DNA of 64,000 nt from Streptomyces sp. B3I8 (GTDB lineage Bacteria; Actinomycetota; Actinomycetes; Streptomycetales; Streptomycetaceae): positions 1,501,501 to 1,565,500 of the forward strand of contig NZ_JAUSYN010000002.1 of the NCBI RefSeq assembly GCF_030816915.1, read 5' to 3'. The translations under genes and the position numbers were made by a program. The notes under the pieces were generated by a model, which made no database searches, was not told where the DNA came from, and worked only from the letters and a program-made list of their open reading frames with translations. Of this stretch, positions 56,466 through 64,000 are shown piece by piece. The number at the start of each line of letters is the position of its first letter. The first letter of the stretch is position 1.

Positions 56466-59189
56466 TCAGTGGGCCGCCGATTCCCAGTCCTGGCCCACGC
56501 CCACCGAGACGTCCAGAGGGGCCTTGAGATGGACCGCCGTGGTCATCTCCTGGCGGACCAGGGCCTCCACCCGCTCACGTTCGCCGGGGGCGACCTCCAG
56601 GACGATTTCGTCGTGGACCTGGAGCAGCATGCGGGAGGCCAGGTCCGCCGCCCGCAGTGCCTCGTCGACCTTGAGCATGGCGATCTTGACGATGTCCGCC
56701 GCCGTGCCCTGGATGGGGGCGTTCAGTGCCATGCGCTCGGCGGCCTCGCGGCGCTGGCGGTTGTCGCTGTTGAGGTCGGGCAGGTAGCGGCGGCGGCCGA
56801 AGAGCGTCGCCGTGTAGCCCGTCGCCCGGGCCTCGTCCACCACGCGGCGCAGATAGTCCCGTACGCCGCCGAAGCGCTCGAAGTACGCCTCCATCAGGGT
56901 GCGGGCCTCGGCGGCCTCGATGTTGAGCTGCTGGGAGAGGCCGAAGGCCGACAGACCGTACGCCAGGCCGTAGGACATCGCCTTGATCTTGCGGCGCATC
57001 TCCGCGTCCACCGCGGAGCGTTCCACGCCGAACACCTGGGAGGCGGCGGTGGTGTGCAGGTCCTCGCCGGAGGTGAACGCCTCGATGAGACCGGCGTCCT
57101 CGGACAGGTGGGCCATCACGCGCAGTTCGATCTGACTGTAGTCGGCCGTCATCAGCGACTCGTAACCCTCCCCGACGACGAAACCGCGGCGGATGGCGCG
57201 CCCCTCGTCCGTACGGACCGGGATGTTCTGCAGGTTGGGGTCGGTGGAGGACAGCCGGCCGGTGGCGGCGACGGTCTGGTTGTACGTGGTGTGGATGCGG
57301 CCGTCCGCGGCGATCATCTTGATCAGGCCCTCGACGGTGACGCGGAGTTTGGCCTGCTCACGGTGACGAAGCATGATCACCGGGAGTTCGTTCTCCGTCT
57401 GGGCGGCCAGCCAGGCCAGCGCGTCGGCGTCCGTGGTGTAGCCGGTCTTGGTCTTCTTCGTCCTCGGCAGGCCCAGTTCGCCGAAGAGGACCTCCTGGAG
57501 CTGCTTGGGCGAGCCGAGGTTGAACTCGTGTCCCGCCGCCGCGTGGGCCTCCTTCACGGCCTGCTGGACGGCGCCCGCGAACATCTGCTCCATGGACTCC
57601 AGATGGGCCCGGTCGGCGGCGATGCCGTGCCGCTCCAGACGGGCCAGCAGCGTGGAGGTCGGCAGTTCCATGTCGCGCAGCAGGTCGGCCGCGCCGACCT
57701 CCTCCAGCCGGCCGGTGAACACCTCGCCGAGGTCGAGGATCGCGCGGGCCTGCACCATCAGCGCGTCCGCCTCGGCCTCCTCGTCGGCGCCGAAGGCGAG
57801 CTGGCCGTCGGCGGCGGCCGGAGGCGCGAGCTCCCGGCCGAGGTACTCCAGGGTGAGCGCGTCCAGGTCGAAGGAGCGGCGGCCCGGCTTGACCAGGTAG
57901 GCGGCCAGGGCGGTGTCCATCGTGACGCCCTCGATCGTCCAACCGTGCTCGGCGAAGACACGCATCGCGCTCTTGGCGTTGTGCAGCACCTTGGGAAGAG
58001 CCGGATCGGCGAGCCAGGCCGCGAACGCCCGCTCGTCCTCCTCGTCGATCTCCGTCGGGTCGAACCAGGCGGCGGCACCGGCGGCCGTGGCCAGCGCGAC
58101 CTCGGCGACCGAACCGGTGCCCAGCGCCCAGGTGTCGACGGTGGCAAGGCCCAGCGGGACCGTGCCGTGCTCGGCGAGCCAGGGCTGCAGCCCGCCCGCG
58201 CCGAGCACCGCGCCGTCCACCGCGACACCGGCCGCGACCGGGGTCACCTCGGCCTGCTCGGCGCCGGGATCGACGGCGAACAGCCGCTCCCGCAGGGACG
58301 GATTGCGGATCTCCAGGGTGTCCAGGAGCATCGTGACCGCCTTGCGGTCGTAGGCGACGCGCTCCAGGTCGGCGACGCTCTTGTCCAGCTCGACCTGCCG
58401 CTCCAGCTCGGTGAGCCGGCGGTTGAGCTTGACCGACTCCAGGTGGTCGCGCAGATTCTGCCCGGCCTTGCCCTTGACCTCCTCGACGCGCTCGACCAGT
58501 TCGGCGAACGAGCCGAACTGGTTGATCCACTTCGCGGCCGTCTTCTCGCCGACGCCCGGGATGCCGGGCAGATTGTCCGACGGGTCGCCGCGCAGCGCCG
58601 CGAAGTCGGGGTACTGGGCGGGCGTCAGCCCGTACTTCTCGACGACCTTCTCCGGGGTGAACCGGGTCAGCTCCGAGACGCCCTTGGTGGGGTACAGCAC
58701 CGTGACGTGATCGCTGACCAGCTGGAAGGAGTCGCGGTCACCGGTGACGATCAGCACGTCGAAGCCCGCGGCCTCGGCCTGGGTGGCGAGGGTGGCGATG
58801 ATGTCGTCCGCCTCGAACCCCTCGACGGCGAAACGGTCCGCGTGCATCGCGTCCAGCAGCTCGCCGATGAGCTGGACCTGGCCCTTGAACTCGTCGGGCG
58901 TCTTGGAGCGGTTCGCCTTGTACTCGGTGAACTCCTCCGAGCGCCAGGTCTTGCGGGAGACGTCGAACGCCACCGCGAAGTGCGTGGGCGCCTCGTCACG
59001 CAGCGTGTTCGCCAGCATCGACGCGAAACCGTAGATCGCGTTCGTCGGCTGACCCGCCGCGGTGGTGAAGTTCTCCGCGGGCAGCGCGAAGAACGCGCGG
59101 TAGGCCAGCGAGTGCCCGTCCATGAGCATCAGCCGTGGACGGTCGCCGCCGGGGGTCGTGTCGGTCTTCTTCGCTGCTGTCTCTGCCAC
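56466..59189 (-). CDS. polA: DNA polymerase I
   Basis: 907 aa from the GTG giving VAETAAKKTDTTPGGDRPRL. An N-terminal 5'-3' exonuclease (about 18-310; MDGHSLAYRAFFALP, VTGDRDSFQLV, GDPSDNLPGIPGVGEKTA), a central 3'-5' exonuclease-like domain probably lacking catalytic acids, and a family A polymerase (motif A DYSQIELRVMAHLS near 680, motif B RRKIKAMSYGLAYG near 730, motif C QVHDEIVLE near 857). Fills repair patches and removes Okazaki primers. The damage-type promoter ends 7 nt before the GTG. Confidence 0.96.
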   Translation of the reverse strand: MAETAAKKTDTTPGGDRPRLMLMDGHSLAYRAFFALPAENFTTAAGQPTNAIYGFASMLANTLRDEAPTHFAVAFDVSRKTWRSEEFTEYKANRSKTPDEFKGQVQLIGELLDAMHADRFAVEGFEADDIIATLATQAEAAGFDVLIVTGDRDSFQLVSDHVTVLYPTKGVSELTRFTPEKVVEKYGLTPAQYPDFAALRGDPSDNLPGIPGVGEKTAAKWINQFGSFAELVERVEEVKGKAGQNLRDHLESVKLNRRLTELERQVELDKSVADLERVAYDRKAVTMLLDTLEIRNPSLRERLFAVDPGAEQAEVTPVAAGVAVDGAVLGAGGLQPWLAEHGTVPLGLATVDTWALGTGSVAEVALATAAGAAAWFDPTEIDEEDERAFAAWLADPALPKVLHNAKSAMRVFAEHGWTIEGVTMDTALAAYLVKPGRRSFDLDALTLEYLGRELAPPAAADGQLAFGADEEAEADALMVQARAILDLGEVFTGRLEEVGAADLLRDMELPTSTLLARLERHGIAADRAHLESMEQMFAGAVQQAVKEAHAAAGHEFNLGSPKQLQEVLFGELGLPRTKKTKTGYTTDADALAWLAAQTENELPVIMLRHREQAKLRVTVEGLIKMIAADGRIHTTYNQTVAATGRLSSTDPNLQNIPVRTDEGRAIRRGFVVGEGYESLMTADYSQIELRVMAHLSEDAGLIEAFTSGEDLHTTAASQVFGVERSAVDAEMRRKIKAMSYGLAYGLSAFGLSQQLNIEAAEARTLMEAYFERFGGVRDYLRRVVDEARATGYTATLFGRRRYLPDLNSDNRQRREAAERMALNAPIQGTAADIVKIAMLKVDEALRAADLASRMLLQVHDEIVLEVAPGERERVEALVRQEMTTAVHLKAPLDVSVGVGQDWESAAH

Positions 59190-59196
59190 GCCCCCG

Positions 59197-59219
59197 ATCC
59201 TGCCACGCCCCACTGACAG
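59197..59219 (-). promoter_or_regulatory. RecA-NDp/PafBC-type promoter of polA
   Basis: On the minus strand CTGTCAGTG, 8 nt, then CAGGAT. The first base of each part is C instead of T; spacing is exact and the -10 ends 7 nt before the polA GTG. Confidence 0.65.
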
Positions 59220-59243
59220 CCGGGCCCCACCGGCTCCCCGACG

Positions 59244-59309
59244 CGACGTCCGCCACCGGCCGGTACGACGTCCGCCACCGGCCGACGCGACGTCCGCCAC
59301 CGGAGCACC
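59244..59309. repeat. 22-bp tandem repeat, 3 copies, upstream of polA
   Basis: Units at 59244, 59266 and 59288 share the identical core CGACGTCCGCCACCGG. They lie 24 bp upstream of the polA damage motif in the 307-bp gap between polA and the divergent oxidoreductase gene. Nothing else is evident in that gap but the two start regions. Confidence 0.75.
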
Positions 59310-59496
59310 GGCACCCCGCACCCACCCATGCCCCGGCGCCCCCTCCCGGCCCCGTCCTCACCCCCGGCACCGCTTCCGTCCCGCCCCTCCCCGCCCGGCG
59401 CACACTGACCCCGTCGGCCGGGGGACCGGTTGCCGGTGCCGCGTGCGAGGATCGCAGAGGCAGTTCACACCCGCGGGGCCCAAGGGAGAGCGAGCG

Positions 59497-61776
<2,280 letters not shown>

Positions 61777-61863
61777 GCGTTCGCTCAGCGAAGCCGGCGG
61801 CAGGACGCCGGCGGCCGGTCACGGACGGGGACCGGCCACGACGAACGAACGGAGCCGGCCCCC

Positions 61864-62352
61864 ATGGGTGAACAGCGGAACGTGACCTTCCCGCAGACAA
61901 CTGTCGACGAGTACGCCGCGCTCGGAGTGGACCTGGAGGCGCTGTTCTCCGCCGGCCACCTGGGCACACGGATGGGCGTCAAGATCGTCGAAGCCTCGGC
62001 GGACCGGGTAGTCGGCACCATGCCGGTCGAGGGCAACACCCAGCCCTACGGACTGCTGCACGGCGGCGCCTCCGCCGTCCTCGCCGAGACGCTCGGGTCG
62101 GTCGGGGCCATGCTCCACGGCGGCAGCAAGAAGCTCGCGGTCGGCGTCGACCTCAACTGCACCCACCACCGCGGCGCACGATCCGGCCTGGTCACCGGCG
62201 TGGCGACCCCCCTGCACCGGGGCCGCTCCACCGCGACGTACGACATCGCCATCAGCGACGAGGAGGGCCGACGGGTCTGCAGCGCACGACTGACCTGCAT
62301 GCTGCGGGACCTCGACCCCGGCACCCCGGCGGACGTCCCCGCCACGGCCTGA
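61864..62352 (+). CDS. PaaI-family hotdog-fold thioesterase
   Basis: 162 aa. The hotdog-fold active-site segment PYGLLHGGASAVLAETLGSV near 60-79 has the catalytic Gly-Gly and Glu of PaaI/YbdB-type acyl-CoA thioesterases; NCTHHRGARSG near 99 and RGRSTATYDIAISDEEGRRV near 119 complete the fold. It probably hydrolyses aryl- or acyl-CoA. ACGGAG precedes the ATG by 8 nt. Confidence 0.9.
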   Translation: MGEQRNVTFPQTTVDEYAALGVDLEALFSAGHLGTRMGVKIVEASADRVVGTMPVEGNTQPYGLLHGGASAVLAETLGSVGAMLHGGSKKLAVGVDLNCTHHRGARSGLVTGVATPLHRGRSTATYDIAISDEEGRRVCSARLTCMLRDLDPGTPADVPATA

Positions 62353-62364
62353 AACGCACCCCCC

Positions 62365-62396
62365 GTGCCGGAGCGCCGCACCACGCGCTCCGGCAC
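62365..62396 (+). terminator. Terminator after the thioesterase gene
   Basis: An 11-bp perfect stem (GTGCCGGAGCG / CGCTCCGGCAC) with a 10-nt loop, 12 nt past the stop. Confidence 0.8.
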
Positions 62397-62890
62397 AGCC
62401 GTGCCCGCGGGGTCCGCCACGGGCCCCGCATCCGCGTATGGGACGACATACACGAAGTGATGAAAATGCCGGAACCCCTTTCCCCGGCGTAACGCTGTGT
62501 AATACGCGGGCAATAAATCACCGGACTTTTCCCGGCGAGCCGCCCGCACCCCGCCCCGTACCGGAATCCCCACGAGTCATCCTGACAAGGTTTCCCGTCA
62601 CTACCAAAAACGCCGAGACTCCTGAACGAATCCGTCCCGGTACTGCGGATTCTCACCATGCGGACAGGACGAATGGGTCAGAAATCCACCGTTCCACCCA
62701 GTCGGTACCGCTCTGCATTACCTCGTGTCATAACAAGAGCGTCACAGCCTTGGCCAAGCTCTCCTCTGCCTTCCACACCCGCGCTTAGAGTCACGGCCAG
62801 TCACCGCGCAGCCGAAAAGCCAAACCGGCCGCCGTACGACTCGGCTGCTTCCACGGGGAAACAGCTGCGCCAGTGAAAGGACTTACGACC
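62397..62890 (+). other. Leader and promoter region of livK
   Basis: Nearly 500 bp without a supported gene, clearly lower in GC than its surroundings (for example GTGTAATACGCGGGCAATAA near 62495). An open frame at 62438-62788 has poor codon use and no ribosome site. A promoter for livK must lie here; a TAGAGT at 62787 is a possible -10 but without a convincing -35. GAAAGGA precedes the livK GTG. Confidence 0.5.
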
Positions 62891-64000
62891 GTGCGCCCAC
62901 GTTCGCTCACCGCCATCACCGCCGCCCTGGCGGCGGGAGCACTCACCCTCACCGCCTGCGGCTCTCGGGACGACAGCGGCGGCAGCGACGACAAGGGCGG
63001 CACGACCGTCGTCATCGGCGTCGACGCCCCGCTGACCGGCCAGAACTCCGCCACCGGCCTCGGCATCCAGTACGGCGTCCAGATCGCCGTCGACGACGCC
63101 AACAAGAACAAGACCGTCCCCGGCGTCACCTTCAAGGTGAAGGCCCTCGACGACAAGGCCGTCCCCGCCACCGGCCAGCAGAACGCCACCGCACTCGTCG
63201 CCGCCGACGACGTCCTCGGCGTCGTCGGCCCCCTCAACTCCGGCGTCGCCACCCAGATGCAGCAGGTGTTCGCCACCGCCAACCTGGTGGAGATCTCCCC
63301 CTCCAACACCGCGCCCGAGCTGACCCAGGGCAAGAACTGGCAGACCAAGAAGTCGCGCCCCTACAAGACGTACTTCCGCACCGCCACCACCGACGCCCTC
63401 CAGGGCGGGTTCGCCGCGCAGTACGCCCACGACACGCTCAAGAAGAAGAAGGTCTACGTCGTCGACGACAAGCAGACCTACGGCGCCGGCCTCTCCAAAC
63501 TCTTCACCGCCGGCTTCACCAAGCTGGGCGGCAAGATCGCCGGCACCGACCACGTCAACACCGGCGACAAGGACTTCTCGACCCTCGTCACCAAGGTCAA
63601 GAACTCCAAGGCCGACATGCTCTACTACGGCGGCCAGTACGACGAGTCGCAGATCCTCACCAAGCAGCTCAAGGACGCCGGCGCGAACATCCCGCTCTTC
63701 GGCGGCGACGGCATGTTCTCCGACACCTACATCAAGACCGCCGGCAAGACCTCCGAGGGCGACCTCGTCACCTCCGTCGGCGTCCCGGTCGACACCCTGC
63801 CCGCCGCCAAGGAATTCATCGACGCCTACAAGGCCAAGAAGTACCCCGGCGACTACGGCACCTACGGCGGCTACTCCTACGACGCCGCCACCGCCATCAT
63901 CAAGGCCGTCGGCGAGGTCGTGAAGGACGGCAAGGTCCCCGACGACGCCCGCCAGCAGATCGTCGACCAGGTCCAGAAGGTCAAGTTCGACGGCATCGCC
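62891..64000 (+). CDS. livK: Branched-chain amino acid ABC transporter substrate-binding lipoprotein (3' end outside window)
   Basis: The first 370 codons are present and run off the window end. GTG start with GAAAGGA upstream. A lipoprotein signal peptide ends at the lipobox LTAC with Cys23, followed by a Ser/Gly/Asp linker. The periplasmic-binding-protein fold begins VIGVDAPLTGQNSATGLGIQ and has VVGPLNSGVATQMQQV near 113, VYVVDDKQTYGAGLSKLF near 191 and GGQYDESQILTKQLKDAG near 249, as in LivJ/LivK proteins. It captures leucine, isoleucine or valine outside the membrane; permease genes should follow. Confidence 0.92.
   Translation, partial: MRPRSLTAITAALAAGALTLTACGSRDDSGGSDDKGGTTVVIGVDAPLTGQNSATGLGIQYGVQIAVDDANKNKTVPGVTFKVKALDDKAVPATGQQNATALVAADDVLGVVGPLNSGVATQMQQVFATANLVEISPSNTAPELTQGKNWQTKKSRPYKTYFRTATTDALQGGFAAQYAHDTLKKKKVYVVDDKQTYGAGLSKLFTAGFTKLGGKIAGTDHVNTGDKDFSTLVTKVKNSKADMLYYGGQYDESQILTKQLKDAGANIPLFGGDGMFSDTYIKTAGKTSEGDLVTSVGVPVDTLPAAKEFIDAYKAKKYPGDYGTYGGYSYDAATAIIKAVGEVVKDGKVPDDARQQIVDQVQKVKFDGIA

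Noticed and set aside
56334..59216. 960-codon plus-strand frame opposite polA
   Set aside because: Antisense shadow; polA has all its motifs on the other strand.
62438..62788. 116-codon open frame upstream of livK
   Set aside because: Low third-position GC, no ribosome site and no recognisable protein features.

Overview
The window is chromosomal DNA of a high-GC actinomycete, almost certainly a Streptomyces. Codon third positions are nearly all G or C, GTG starts are common, TTA leucine codons are almost absent (I found one, in psuG), and the gene order (zwf-opcA-pgl, pgi, secG-tpiA-pgk-gap, whiA-yvcK-rapZ-uvrC, uvrA, uvrB, rpsA, polA) is the conserved Streptomyces core arrangement. There is no prophage, plasmid or biosynthetic cluster.

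Layout. 1-9.5 kb is central carbon metabolism: the oxidative pentose phosphate genes zwf-opcA-pgl on +, facing pgi, an RbpA-family gene and the gap/pgk-tpiA-secG glycolytic set on -. zwf carries a 2-nt insertion that breaks its frame. 9.8-15.1 kb is the translationally coupled uvrC-rapZ-yvcK-whiA operon on -. 15.3-23.4 kb holds a DNA-binding protein, a Rieske lipoprotein, a sugar kinase, uvrA, a mycothiol-type DinB protein, an MBL hydrolase and aroQ. 23.4-28.3 kb is a metal/stress locus: a decayed chaA-type Ca2+/H+ antiporter, terC under a yybP-ykoY manganese riboswitch, a TerD/FtsK-like fusion and terD. 28.4-36 kb holds uvrB, an MHYT membrane protein, a glycerophosphodiesterase, ogt, psuG-psuK and a methyltransferase. 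36-48 kb is mixed: corA, a WhiJ/AbaA-type regulatory cluster (XRE, DUF397, HATPase), family 5 uracil-DNA glycosylase, a TetR/SDR pair with a clear operator, an S4 protein, coaE and a PAC2 protein. 48-64 kb holds rpsA, hrpB, a secreted transglycosylase, polA, a molybdopterin oxidoreductase, a thioesterase and the start of livK.

How the genes work together. The window is rich in DNA repair genes (uvrA, uvrB, uvrC, ogt, udg, polA). Five of them (uvrA, uvrB, uvrC, ogt, polA) and also terD carry, in non-coding DNA on the correct strand, a TTGTCRGTG-N8-TAnnnT type motif. This is the LexA-independent DNA-damage (RecA-NDp/PafBC) promoter described in actinobacteria. In four of the six the -10 ends 6-7 nt before the start codon, which implies leaderless mRNAs. 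The same signal on terD links the Ter stress proteins to the repair regulon.

The terC leader appears to be a complete translational switch: the 3' strand of riboswitch helix P1 is also complementary to the terC Shine-Dalgarno sequence. Many intergenic gaps carry short tandem duplications of 12-25 bp, and one gap carries a 191-bp MITE-like element. All function calls come from reading the sequence; nothing was searched against a database.
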